Positions 38,781 to 50,126 of a DNA stretch of 64,000 nucleotides are shown in pieces. Source of the stretch: Lepiota brunneoincarnata (Eukaryota > Basidiomycota > Agaricomycetes > Agaricales > Agaricaceae); NCBI GenBank assembly GCA_023014365.1, contig JAEBUN010000006.1:558001-622000 (forward strand), read 5' to 3'. Made by a program: the position numbers and the translations under genes. Positions within the stretch are counted from its first letter, which is position 1, and each line of letters starts with the position of its first letter. The notes beneath the pieces are model-generated. The model ran no database searches, had not been told where the DNA came from, and worked only from the letters and a program-made list of their open reading frames with translations.

Positions 38781-40248
38781 TCAAACGATAGGCATGAGGT
38801 CGAAGGCATAGGCGCTTTTTGCCTTGACAGCGACACCCTTTTCGGTGACGATAGCCGTGATAAGTTCTGCAGGTGTAACATCGAAACTAGGGTTGTATAC
38901 ACCTTCTAAACCAGTCGGCGTTATCATTACTTGTGCCTGTTTAGCGTTTCCATTGTTGGGGTATAGGATTCCTCTTACGAGGCAGGCTTCGAGTGGAGGC
39001 CGGTGTTCAATAGGAATTCTAAAACATTGACTATGAGTCAGGAATGTGAAGTAATAATCTGGGCATACTTAGAACCGTCAGAGAGCTCGAGGTCTACGGT
39101 ACTGATGGGAGCAACGACAATGAATGGGATCTTATGGTGAGCAGCAAGGACGGCCGCGTTATAGGTTCCAACCTGAGCATCAGAGTGAGCTGAGTTCGGC
39201 TATCGACAGCCATGAGACAAACTTTGTTCGCTGTATCCCCGTTTCGGGCGATCCTATCCGCGCCGACCACTGCCCGGTCGGTATGAGATCTCGCGATGCG
39301 GAATACAGGGGGCTAATCCTTACCAATTGCATGGATTTTGTGGTGTTGAAACAGGGAGCCAACCATCGTATCACATATCATGACAGAAGGTATCTTGAGC
39401 GTTTGGAGTTCATAAGCCGTAAGCCTTCCAATAATCAAGGGTCGTATTCATAATGTGCAGAGGGTAAGTGCGCACCGCGACCCTTGGTGGTAGGGAGCCG
39501 TCTGGGTGAAGTGGGCCTTGCCCAGTTTACCTGTCTCATGAAGATAGGTGATCAATCCAAAAGCGGTGCCATAACCCTGTAACATGCAACATTAGCTATT
39601 GGCATGATCGTGTCTAGAACCCCTTACCGAGGTTGCGAGTGATCCTGTATTGCAGACAGTCAGTACGTTCAAGCCCTCACCAGGTTCGCCGCTCTTCTGC
39701 ACCTGCTCTACGAGCCAATTTCCTCCCCATTTTGCCATAGCCTTGTTTCTGCCCACGTCTTCATCAGAGACAAGCTTTCCTTGGTTGATGAGGTCTTGAG
39801 CTATCTCGCGTGCATCTTTTCTAGCCACAATACCATCCTGCAGGGTTTGGGTCAATCTGCGCGTTGCAGCACCAAGATTCACAGCCGTCGGTCTGGCCTT
39901 CAACAGATAAGCCAGGACAGGCCCAATATGGTTCTGCAAAGCGCTCGGCGAAGCGAAGAAATCAGGAGCCGGAGATACCCTGAGTGCACGGGTGAGGTGC
40001 TGAGAGACCGACAAGGCTGCCAACGAGGCAATAGCAGGTGCTCCGCGGATCTGTTGTTTGGGTTTGATTCGGCGGCTGATTCGGAGATCAAGAGCAGAGC
40101 GCACCTTCATGGATTTAATGGCGTCATAAGCGTCTTCTATAGAGTTAATCTCCACATATTCGGTAACATGGGGCAGCAAGAGCTGGTTAACGATCTCTAG
40201 CTTGTCGTCGTTAACTTTGATGGATGTCAGCTTGGAAGCAGCAGCCAT
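38781..40248 (-). CDS. MRI1: Methylthioribose-1-phosphate isomerase
   Basis: Methionine salvage enzyme converting methylthioribose-1-P to methylthioribulose-1-P. Blocks seen after splicing: [133 protein letters not shown] and the C-terminal [20 protein letters not shown]. The cysteine of CNTGSLAT and the aspartate of GADRI match the catalytic pair known for the family. A 54-base intron (40051-40104) lies exactly between MK and IRGAPAI; it has no stop and keeps the frame, so an unspliced reading adds 18 false residues. Start at 40248; an upstream non-ATG extension is not needed. Length is normal. Together with ATP sulfurylase it marks sulfur metabolism, though the two are 30 kb apart. Confidence 0.93.
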
Positions 40249-40594
40249 GGTCGGTAAATACTGGGGCTGCACAGGGAAAGCTGATAGAATTCTGGGAGGA
40301 CGAAAATAAGGTTAGGTGTTGTTCGATTATGTAACGCGATATTGGAGACTTCTAATCCTTGAACTCCCCCAATGATTGCTCGTAAACTATTGCAGTTCTT
40401 CGAGTCTCAAAAGGTCTCAAGCATATTCGGGAGTCGGGTGGCTTCCCTTGCGACTCGGGGCATGTTCGTATTTGGAAGCTGATGAAATCCAAGGCTGTTC
40501 GTTGGAAATCACATGCTACTTGCTGTTGCATGCCCAACGACCGAGTTGTGCAGGTCTTACCTCCTCATTTACCAACAGTACTTTATAGTCCAAC
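40249..40594. other. Divergent intergenic region, MRI1 / lipase-like gene
   Basis: About 350 bases between two divergent starts. It must hold both promoters, but I see no E-box, telobox or other motif that I would defend. Confidence 0.4.
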
Positions 40595-43488
40595 ATGATT
40601 GACCTTATCTTTGGAAGACCAAATCCATCCTGGAAGCGAGTACAGGTATGTCTCGTCATCAGCGTTGCACCTTCTCTCATCAACAGTACTCGCCGCATTG
40701 AACCAGGTTTTCCTCGTGTTATTTTTCTGGGTCTGGCGCATCAGGAGGGCGAAAGAAGGGCCGCCCCGAGTTTTGTGGTTGCCTCGCCTCGACAAGAAAC
40801 TACGTATGTTCAGCCTTTTTGTTTTTTAGCCTCGCCGTCCCACTGATGGAGCTGGACCAGGACGTTTTAACCCTTGGCAGATAGTTCTTGGCACCCTCAC
40901 TACCGTGTATGCACTTCGAAATCTGGACAAGCTATTGGGGCTCGATGGTAAATATTGCAATTACATCAATATCTCAAAGGTACTGAGCCTCGAATCAAGC
41001 GCCAGTGCCTCTGGCAAATCTCGTGCGTACTATTCGTGATCTCGCCATGAGGGTTATCTGATATTGCGTAGTATACCCCAGAATATTTTCGGGCAACATG
41101 GATCGTGACTGGGTTAGACGCGGGGTTCGCTACAGCCATGTCCATCCGACCTAAAGCGCTTCGAGACGTTTGTTCCTTGCTTTTTGCGGTGTATTACATC
41201 TTCTTCCCCTCTGCGGCGGATGAGAAGGTAAATTGTTTGATATTATTCAAGACAAACGCTCTAACACCGTGCCAAGTTACGGCGCTTTCGTGCCGTACCT
41301 ACAGTAGAAATGCTTCGGGCAACATGGAACAAGACATCAAACCCATACGTATGTTTCGACGCTTATATTGTCCGTTGTAAGGTGGTTGCTCATATTGCGT
41401 TCAGCTTCGCATGATACAGAGCTCGCCCCGACTTTCAATCCGTCGCAAGATTCTACTCCCCCGTCCCAAGGGTTCCTCTTACGACCGTCCAATCACAGCC
41501 TATCTATACTTTACCCCGCCTGAACATCAGCTCAGGGAAGCCACGGAGTTAATTCTCGATTTTCCTGGAGGTGGGTTCGTGTCGATGTCGCCGGAACATC
41601 ACGAGGAGCGGCTTGGGTTTTGGGCCGTCAGCTCACAAAGGCCTATCCTCTCCATTGATTACGGAAAGGCCCCAGAATGTACGCGGCTCGGAACTCGGAT
41701 AGCGCTTTATTGTGATACATAACTGGTTTCTTACCTAGATCCCTATCCATTTGCGATTGACGAGGCTTTTGATGTTTATTGCCTCTTGATAGAGTCTAGT
41801 AAGTAAAGGTCATCTTCTTGGTGCACAGCGGCTAGTTGACCGTTTCTACAGGGGGTCGCATCATTGGAATGTCGGGAAAGGAGCTGTCTGTTGTTGTCAC
41901 GGGGGACTCGGCGTACGTTTACCAGAATCCAAGTAGAATTCGGGACTGATATATTTTTGTTATAGGGGTGGTACACTTGCTGTCAGCATGGTGGTGAAAC
42001 TGCTCGAATTCAGGGGTGAGACCAGCCAAATGTGTTTGCCTCTGCCGACAGGCATAGTATTGACTTATCCGGCATTGGATTTCAACTTTGCATCCTGGAT
42101 GTCGGCCGATCATCTGCGTGTTCTCAGAACTGAGCAGTCGTCCAAAAACATCCCCGGTGCGAGAGGGTTTGCCGAGCAAAGGGACCATTTACACCACGTC
42201 TCTCCGTTAAGCATGGTGTCGGACCGCAAGCCCAGAAAGCGAATCAAAAGGAATTCGAGTTGGAAGGAGACACTTCGTGGGTTTACTGGCGGGGGGGAGA
42301 ACTTGGGTCGCCAGTCTGGGCCAAAGGTCATGAGGGCAAGCACGGACGATAGAGCACGTGGTGATACAGAGAGTGAAGATGAGGACTACGAACATTTTAG
42401 AGAAGAGGACAAGCCAATTGGAGCGCGTGTCAAATACAAGTACGACTACTCGGCAGCGCAAGGGTCGATTTCGAGGACTCACTCAGCATTGGAACAAAAG
42501 CAAGCAGAGATGGAGATTGCTTTAAAGGAGGCCGACTCGAAAGCCACGCAGGCTCGGAATGGAGGGGGTGGCGAGAAGACGAAGGAGTCTATTGGAACAC
42601 GGTTGACGATGTCAAGCAGAGTGGGGTTCTTTCAGGATAGGATCATCTCGCCGAGCATGGTGAGTGAGAGGACTGAATGACCCATCATCGAATAGTGACC
42701 TTGCTGCAGATGCGGGCAATGGCTATCTTATACATCGGGCCCCACCAAAACCCAGATTTTGCGACGGACTACCACATTTCCCCGATACTGACGCCGGACA
42801 GCCTGCTCGCGCAGTTCCCACCGATGATGATACAATGTGGTGAGAAAGATCCTTTCGTGGATGACAGTGTTATTTTTGCGGGCAGGGTGCGGGAAGCCAA
42901 GAGGACTCGGAAGATTGAGCTGGAGCTTGCGTTATCAGGCAAGAGCGCGAGGTTCGGGGAAGACGTCAAGCAGAAAGGGGTCGATACCGGCAGTATGAAG
43001 GAAGTGACCAATGTCGAGGAGATGACGAGGGAGAGAGATAGATTGATAAACGAGAGCGAGTATGATTGGGTGCAATTGGTGCTGTTGGCCGACTGGAGCC
43101 ACGGGTACCTGCAGATGCCTACCTTGATGCCGGGTGTAAAGGCGGTGAGTGTGTAGGCCATGCTGGTATTCAGAGAAACTGAATGCTTGGTAAGGTGATT
43201 GATGATCTGGCGGAATGGATAGACGACACGTTCAAAAAATACCGCAACACGCCCCAAGAGCTGTTTGGCCTGGCGCCAGTGTTATCACGGGGAGAGGGGA
43301 CTACGTTTGCATCCGGGGGACCGTCTGGCTCTGCGAGCCCGGCAAAGAACAGCAATGTATCCGGAAGTCCTAAGGGAAGGGAGCTGGAGGACATGCAAAA
43401 GCAAGTTAGCCGGATTGCAGGACAGACGATCACAGAGATGGAATTGGTGCGCAGGCGCCGACTACAAGACTCGCACTTGTTTGACTAG
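40595..43488 (+). CDS. Hormone-sensitive-lipase-type alpha/beta hydrolase
   Basis: An esterase or lipase of the HSL (family IV) group. The N-terminus has a hydrophobic helix (VFLVLFFWVWRIRR) and another near ALRDVCSLLFAVYYIFF, so membrane or lipid-droplet attachment is likely. The oxyanion motif is FPGGGF in place of HGGG; the nucleophile elbow GDSAGGTLA is completed across an intron at about 41914-41966. The acid is in CGEKDPFVDD and the histidine in DWSHGYL. A lysine/arginine- and acid-rich insert of some 150 residues (about 42220-42660) sits inside the catalytic domain, with KRNSSW resembling a PKA site, and a second charged insert follows the acid. Eight or so introns all fit. The C-terminal 100 residues are Ser/Gly-rich then helical. 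Substrate unknown. Confidence 0.8.
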
Positions 43489-43851
43489 CTGTAATACGAC
43501 GTAAGGGGAAATCGCACAGCTTGAGAGCGTGGGAAGGACATTCGAAGCTGAAAGCGGCATAAGCTTTGGTGCTGTGCAGCACTGCCACGGTAAGAGTCTG
43601 CTCTTTCGACGATGGGGGTTACGGTTAAGCAAGGCAGATAGAGAGAAGAGAGAGAACTTACCGAAAAAGAAGAATATTATATCGATGATGTGTCATCAGG
43701 CAGAGGGAGGGCAAGGAGAGGCCGGGGAGGCTGTGCTGGAGTGACCAGATAAGGCAAGTGTCTGAGTTTACAATCCGCGCACTCTCCGCGTAAATGCAAA
43801 TGGAGGACGACCACTTCTCTCTTTCTCTCTCATCCCATCTCATCTACTCCA
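43489..43851. other. Intergenic region upstream of the C2H2 gene
   Basis: No gene seen. A pyrimidine-only run at about 43812-43850 (CTTCTCTCTTTCTCTCTC and onward) sits directly before the zinc-finger gene's ATG and is a typical fungal core promoter feature. Confidence 0.45.
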
Positions 43852-44966
43852 ATGTACGCCGTCCACCCACTCCAGTCTATCCCCACCGCCGGCCCTGCCT
43901 CCCATCCAGATGGCCCACCCCGTGACTTCCCCTATCCTCCTCCCTCCCTCCAATACCAACAGCAGCCTCAGTCCCCTCCCCCGTCCCAGCAGACCCAGCA
44001 ACAATCTACTCACCCTCCATCTCCTGCCCACCCCCCTCAACTCCCTCAAATCACTCAGTCCCTCCTCACCGATCGCCGCCAGAGTCCACGTCCAGACGCC
44101 ATCTTTGCCCCTCATGCCCATGAGCTCTACAGCACTACCAAGGGCCTTCACACTCTTCAGCCCCCCAACCCTGATGGCGCCGAACCCGCATCTGGTGCAG
44201 GCGCCAACCATTATCCCTCATCCCAGGGCGTACCTCGCTTGCCTCCGATTCTCCAGGTCGAGAAGCAGCAGGTGACCACCTCGGCAACCCAACTCGCCAG
44301 TGCTAGTCGCCGCCGGAACGAGGCTCATTTCGTCTGCCCTGTGCCTGGTTGCGGGAGCACCTTCACACGCCGGTTCAACCTGAGAGGTATCCACGAGCTT
44401 CGCCTTCGTCCCCCCTCTCCCACCCAAATACTCAATTATCACCTGCAGGGCACTTGCGATCACACACTGAGGAACGGCCATATGTCTGCGAGTGGCCCGG
44501 TTGCAAGAAGGGTTTCGCCCGCCAGCATGATTGCAAGTAAGTGCCTGGCTCTCCAGTTCACCCCATATGACTGATCACCTGTCGATGTTTACCCTAGGCG
44601 GCATCAAGCGCTGCACACGGCCAAATCTCAGGCTAACATCTGCCAGGGGTGCAAGAAGACCTTCAGCCGTCTCGATGCACTAAATGTACGTCACCAGCTG
44701 TTCAATTGATTTCACAAACATGCTTATCCCTGTTCTGTCGCCCCCTTCAGCGTCATTGTTAGTGTTTTGCCGTTTTCGGTCTTCTTCCTTGTTTGACATG
44801 CTTTTGCTGACTTGTCATCATAGTACGGTCTGATGGTGGCGCCGAGTGCAGACTGTTGAACCAGAAATACCAGAACGAGAACGACCAACGGACTGCGAAT
44901 ACTGTCGCTGTTGCCACCGTGCAGCAGCAGCAACCGGGCACGAGCACAGCTTCCATCCAGCAATAG
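43852..44966 (+). CDS. C2H2 zinc-finger transcription factor
   Basis: The first 150 residues are Pro/Gln/Ser-rich and disordered. Three zinc fingers follow: [20 protein letters not shown] with RSH, then [20 protein letters not shown] with ALH, and [17 protein letters not shown]. The last runs into RSDGGAECR, a combination seen in a conserved family of fungal C2H2 proteins. Introns interrupt each finger: the first after FNLR (phase 1), the next after HDCK, the next before the final RH. The tail is Gln-rich ([17 protein letters not shown]). The Gln/Pro-rich head may activate transcription. The family has no target that I can name from sequence. Confidence 0.82.
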
Positions 44967-45226
44967 TTCGCGTAGCGCTCACATGTTGGCCGTGATCGAT
45001 CGTCACCTGGAGACACCACTTTTCTCAATTCTGATTTGCTCTCCTGGCTTGTGGCTGGGAAGGAATTATTCTTGCCTGCGTGGATAACGTAGAAAGACTG
45101 CCTAGTAATAATTGTAACTTAATTCTGTACGTTCGGAATATTATGTATCTTTGTGAAAACACGTGAATGATCGAGTCGGTGAAACAGTCGTCCGAGCGGC
45201 GCGGGGACTCCTCATCCCCGACCGTC

Positions 45227-47924
45227 ATGTCGTTGCCCATGCTCTTTGGAGGCGCTGAGTGCGGCACATCTAATCCCTTGCAGGGCCTCTCTAAGCGTTT
45301 CGACCAGGACAGAGGTATTCAGCAGGTTTGTGATATGTTCCGCGTCATTTCAAAGATTTGCCTTCTCAATTTTGTTCCATACTTAGGATCTCTCTAGTAC
45401 TTCGGGAGCAGGTTCTTCAAGAGACGTATGTCTTTCCGTCTATGCTTTTTCTCATTTTGTCCAATCTTGCTGTTGGCCTGCGCCTTGTCCAGGTATTCCG
45501 CACCCAGGCAAGTTCTGTAGGACCAGATGCGGACGCAACTAGATTCTTCTCCACTTCAACACCTCCCGCGACGACCCAAGGAATGTCCACAACATTCGAT
45601 ACATCAGCCATGCGAGCAGCTCTCCCCCCAGCCTCCGTCCAAACACCGCAGCTCCAAGCACCAGCACCCGTACCTGCCCTTGCATCCGGATGGGCCGTTG
45701 ATTTCATGAACATGAGTGCCAACATGGGTGTTATGCAGCAGCAGAAGCCTCAGATAACGAGTCCTGCTCAGTCCCGGATAGAGCAAGATGGGACCGTGGG
45801 GACGCTGTATACGCCGTCATCACTCATGCAGAGTACGCTCCGTATTTTTATTTTGGAGTACCCGATTGGTTTAAGACCCATGCATAGATTGGAGTCCTAT
45901 GAGGTTTGGAGCACACGGGATCATCTCTCAGATGCCTACGCAGCAACAACAGTATCAAAGTTTCGCTTCACGCTTTAGTGACCGTACGTGGTTAACTCTC
46001 GCTACAACACATTGGACTACAAAGACCTATAGAGATATCATGGGATAAGGAATTCACTGTGCAAGAAGCGCATCTGGCTACCTCCATCGCCGAACAAACT
46101 ATAGTCAACGCTCGTCCACGAGAGGCGCCAAAAGTTAGTTTTGAAGGTGACGAGCTCGCCCGTACCGCAGGTTTACTCCTCGAAAACCTCAAGCATGAAA
46201 CGAACCCCAAGTTTCAAAAGAGTCAGTTCATGGAGCTGATGAAACAGCTCAGAGATGGCGAAGTGGTTGTCGATGGAAGCCAGGTGGTCGAGAACGACGG
46301 GCGGATGAGAAACTCAGCTCAGGTAAATGCTGGGGATGTCAAAGGAAAGGGAAAAGAAAAGGCAGGCGTTCCTTTACACCCTTCGTCTTCACTAGAGGGT
46401 TACAAGAATGCGATCGCAAGGGGATTTCTACCTGTTACTTCCTCCTTGGTCCAGGAACAACCGAACCAGGAACAGCAAGGCCAGCAAGAGGATACTAATG
46501 ATGCCCACTTCCTCCAAGAGAATGCTGATTACATCAGTTATTGGAAAAATTTCTACACCAAGACAACGCCAGCTAACGCTGTACATACAGCGCAACAAAG
46601 GGAATGGGACGCCCTGCAGGGGGATTGGGACCGGTTTGAGGCAACAAGTTTTGGGATCAAGCCGCTGGCCAGTTACCAATTCCGGGAGAATAACCCATAC
46701 TTGCTCGGAGATTCCTCGCGTACAAGACATCACGCAGTACATGGAGAAATGTCTATACTTGAGGTAGGAGTCCTGTCCATAGAATTTTAATCCAGAGGTT
46801 CATACCCGACTTTGATAGAGTGTTTTGGAACTTGAGGCGGCGGTCCAGAGAGATATGACGAATGCAGGAGCCTGGTACGAGCTGGGAATAAAGCACCAGG
46901 AGAACGAGAGGGAACACAACGCCCTCCAGGCCCTCCAACGTGCTGTTGAACTTGATCCGGGACACCTACCTTCCTGGCTCGCCTTGGCAATCTCACATGC
47001 GAACGATAACAATCGTCAGGGAACCTATGATGCGGTTGCGGAGTGGGTGAAGAGGGCGGAGCGACACATGAGCGTCGATGCTGACCCATTCGATGCTGCT
47101 GCGACCGCGAGCATGAGTATGAATGAAAGATATACGAGACTGGTGGACCGATTGATAGCTATGGCACGCAGCGACACTGGCGGAGAGATTAACGCTGATA
47201 TCCAGATCGCGTTGGCAGTGTTGTTGAGTACCAACGAGGTAATTCGTCGAGTTTCTCTTGCGAACTTCGCTTGCTGGACTGTTGGATAGGAATATGAAAA
47301 GGCACAGGATTGTTTCAAAACTGCCTTGGCTGTCAGGCCAGATGTATGAGTTTTTCCCCTTCCCGCAGTTCGTTATTGACATTTAAAACAGGATTGGTTA
47401 CTATACAACCGCGTCGGAGCCACCATGGCTAATAGTGGTCATGCCCTGGAAGCACTTCAATACTACTATAGGGCGCTCCAGATGAACCCTGGCTATATTC
47501 GCGCACGGTACGGTTTTAAATTTATGTTAAGGCTAGAAACTCATCCTCAACAGCTTTAACCTTGGGATCTCATGCATCAACCTTGGCGTATATCCCTTCC
47601 TCTTGTTGTTTCGGAATATGATTGCTAATCCATGGGGATAGCGTTATGAAGAGGCTGCCCAGCATATCCTGGATGCATTGGTACTGCAAGATAGCGATGG
47701 CATAAAGGATGCAGACGGGAACAACGAGGGGCGGGGGGTGACGTCGGCAGCACTATGGGATAGCTTGAAGACGACGTGTTTGCAGCTGCGGAGAGCTGAC
47801 TTGGCTGGGTTTTGCGATTCAAGGGACCTTGAACGTGAGTTCTGTCCATTCATTATATTCTTGAAGACTAAGCGCGAGGATGATAGGGCTCGTCACAGAG
47901 TTTCGTGTGGATTCCCCAGCGTAA
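45227..47924 (+). CDS. PEX5: Peroxisomal import receptor PEX5
   Basis: Cycling receptor for proteins with a C-terminal SKL-type PTS1 signal. The start at 45227 gives MSLPMLFGGAECGTSNPLQG with the conserved N-terminal cysteine used for ubiquitin-dependent export, then KRFDQDRGIQQ. Pentapeptide WxxxF/Y motifs for PEX14 binding are present (GWAVDF, SWDKEF, YWKNFY). The C-terminal TPR array starts at about 46830 (AGAWYELGIKHQENEREHNA), with ALQRAVELDPGHLPSWLALA, YEKAQDCFKTALAVRPDDWL and LQYYYRALQMNPGYIRARFN. It ends in QFRVDSPA after a last intron. All splices fit, including a phase-1 exon QNWSPMRFGAHGI. An E-box CACGTG lies at 45160-45165, 62 bases upstream. Confidence 0.94.
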
Positions 47925-48088
47925 AACCATGGTGTATATTGGGAAAGGTGGTGGAGAGCGGAGGATAGTGATGCATGCCTCCGTTTGTTCACTACTCCTA
48001 ATGTAGATTATCTAGCTGAACATACGAATGCGAGTAATTCAACTCTTGTTCTGCTGCATTTGAGGTATTAGACTTGGGCCATGTTCAG

Positions 48089-48301
48089 CTAAGTCGCTGG
48101 CCGACCTTTGTCAAGACCCAGTCTGCGCATCTTGTCCTGCTGCTTCACAGCTTTGTCGAAATGCTCGAGCAGCTCGGGGTCCTCCTTGAGGAGTTCAGGG
48201 TTCTCCGCGAGGCGCTGAATTTTCTCTAAGAGTTGCCGATGGTGCTCTGCCTCCTTTTCGGCATATAAATCCCTGATATCCTGGACCTCAGAGTCGCCCA
48301 T
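48089..48301 (-). CDS. Small charged helical protein, about 70 residues
   Basis: MGDSEVQDIRDLYAEKEAEH continues through a helix with HRQLLEKIQRLAENPELL to KMRRLGLDKGRPAT. It is intronless, rich in Glu, Lys, Leu and Arg, and has no signal peptide or membrane helix. An in-frame ATG at 48331 would add ten residues. The compact amphipathic helix and its position as the divergent partner of the PRA1 gene support a real gene, but I do not recognise the family. Confidence 0.45.
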   Translation of the reverse strand: MGDSEVQDIRDLYAEKEAEHHRQLLEKIQRLAENPELLKEDPELLEHFDKAVKQQDKMRRLGLDKGRPAT

Positions 48302-48518
48302 AGGTATGAGGGTTGGGTTTCTGCGGATCATGGGGGGTGCTGCGGGATGATAATGGGATGATGACAATGGGATGCACTGCAGAACAAGCGCAGCCAAACA
48401 GACACTGCGCAAACTGCGAGCAAGTACCAGTCCACATACAAATCGGCGCAACAAAGGCACATTCATCCTCGCCACACACACACACCCCACCTTCCCCTTC
48501 ACCACAACCATCCCTCCA

Positions 48519-49402
48519 ATGGACTTTGCTCTCCGCACCGTTCAAACTCTTAAGTCCTTCCGAGTGAGCTGCCTGGCCTTGTCAACGAGCTCCATCCCTT
48601 GACCAATAGTGTGCCATCGTCCTCACAGGAGACCAGGCTTTCTGGATTGCGACCTCCAACTGAATTCTTCGATTACCACCGCATCTCCAGACCCGCAGAC
48701 CTCAACACCGCGACCTCGGTATGCTGTTTCTCTGCGCGCAACTGTCTACCACGCTTGCTGACCCATTGTTCATTAGCGAATATCCTACAATACCCGTTAC
48801 TTCTCAGGTGAGTAGTTATTGATGCCGGAACGATAGATGCACCTGGGCAGTGGGCTCACTTATACATGTGTCCTATGCGTTTACTAGGAAATTATGGCCT
48901 CATCGTAGCACTCCTCGCGGTGTACGCTGTGTACGTGTTCTCACTCTGTGACCTGAACCTCGTTGGTCTGACACGAGCTAAAGCTTGACCAATTATCTTC
49001 TCCTCATCGCCATGGCATTCCTCGTCGGTGGTTTTGCCCTAATCAATAAATTCGGTATGTCCACTTCATTAGTTGCTGTCGTATATACATACGTGTCATC
49101 GCCGAATCATGCGTGTTCCGTTTCGCTTCTAATCCCAGTCTTCACTTGTCATACTCGAGTGCTAACCAATCACATTCCAACCAGCACCCGATGCAACCCA
49201 ATTTGGTGAACATACTGTCACTCAAAAACACCTCTATACCGGCCTCTTTGTCATTGGCATCCCACTCCTTTGGATCGCCTCACCAATCGGGACCATCTTC
49301 TGGATTATAGGAGCTTCTGCTTTCCTTATCCTCGGACACGCTTGTCTCATTGAACCTGGTGTCGAAAGTGATTACGCAGCTATCGACGGAGAGAATGTTT
49401 GA
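48519..49402 (+). CDS. PRA1/YIP3 family prenylated Rab acceptor
   Basis: Small four-helix membrane protein of ER/Golgi vesicles that interacts with Rab GTPases. The first exon MDFALRTVQTLKSFR splices to ETRLSGLRPPTEFFDYHRIS, then RPADLNTATSRISYNTRYFS, the family's hallmark. Helices follow: GLIVALLAVYALLTNYLLLI, AMAFLVGGFALIN, LYTGLFVIGIPLLWIASPIG and TIFWIIGASAFLILGHACLI. The end is the acidic ESDYAAIDGENV. At about 175 residues it has the usual length. The 217-base divergent promoter is shared with the tiny minus-strand ORF. Confidence 0.88.
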
Positions 49403-50126
49403 GTTGCAGGAGCGACCCGTTCAGATTTGCTGTTGATTCCATCTTCGTTCCGTGGTTATCCGAGAAGGCATTTATCTACCGCCCTCTTGTATAGTAACTT
49501 ATTACTTCCGGAATGTAGAGCTTTTTTGAATACTATAGAACAAACATTGGGTTGGTGGGGAAGCCGAGCGGACTCCATACCCCCTTTGCATTCTCTCGAG
49601 GGCCTCTTTTATTTTGAGAATGTGGCAGGATCGGGATATGCAAAATATGGATAACGATTACAGCGAGTACACAAGTACTTGAGCAGGAAAACGAGAAACA
49701 GAATACAGGATAGAGCTAGACCGAAATATAATAATGAAGCGGAAGGAGATGCAGGAACTCGGAGTGAAAAAAAAATCGCCGAGTTGAGAAATCCATGCGG
49801 GTGTGCAATTTTTTGTCGGTAAACAACGCAGAACCATAGGGTGGATGGGCAATGAAGAAAGAGGTAGGGATAAGGATGAATGAAGACAGAAGCCCCGAAG
49901 TCTTGAGCTTATCCGAAAGGATGGAACGAAACATGAGAAAAAAATGCCAAAGAGCAAACCAGAACAATGCTAGAAACGAAGGAAGCGCCATAAGAGCTGG
50001 AGGATAGAACTAAATCCATATTATAACCATGATAACATAATGTTCGAGCCTTCGGCTCTAGTTTTCATAGTAACGGGAGCCATTGACCTGTAGGGCATGA
50101 GCGACCAAAACATCTGGAAGGAAGAA
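49403..50126. other. Intergenic, between convergent PRA1 and ERT1-like genes
   Basis: Seven hundred bases where two genes run toward each other, so it holds both 3' ends. AT-rich, with scattered A-runs; no coding signal seen on either strand. Confidence 0.4.

Noticed and set aside
49658..49991. Open frames in the gap after PRA1
   Set aside because: Hydrophobic low-complexity strings from AT-rich DNA, no ATG-led conserved protein.
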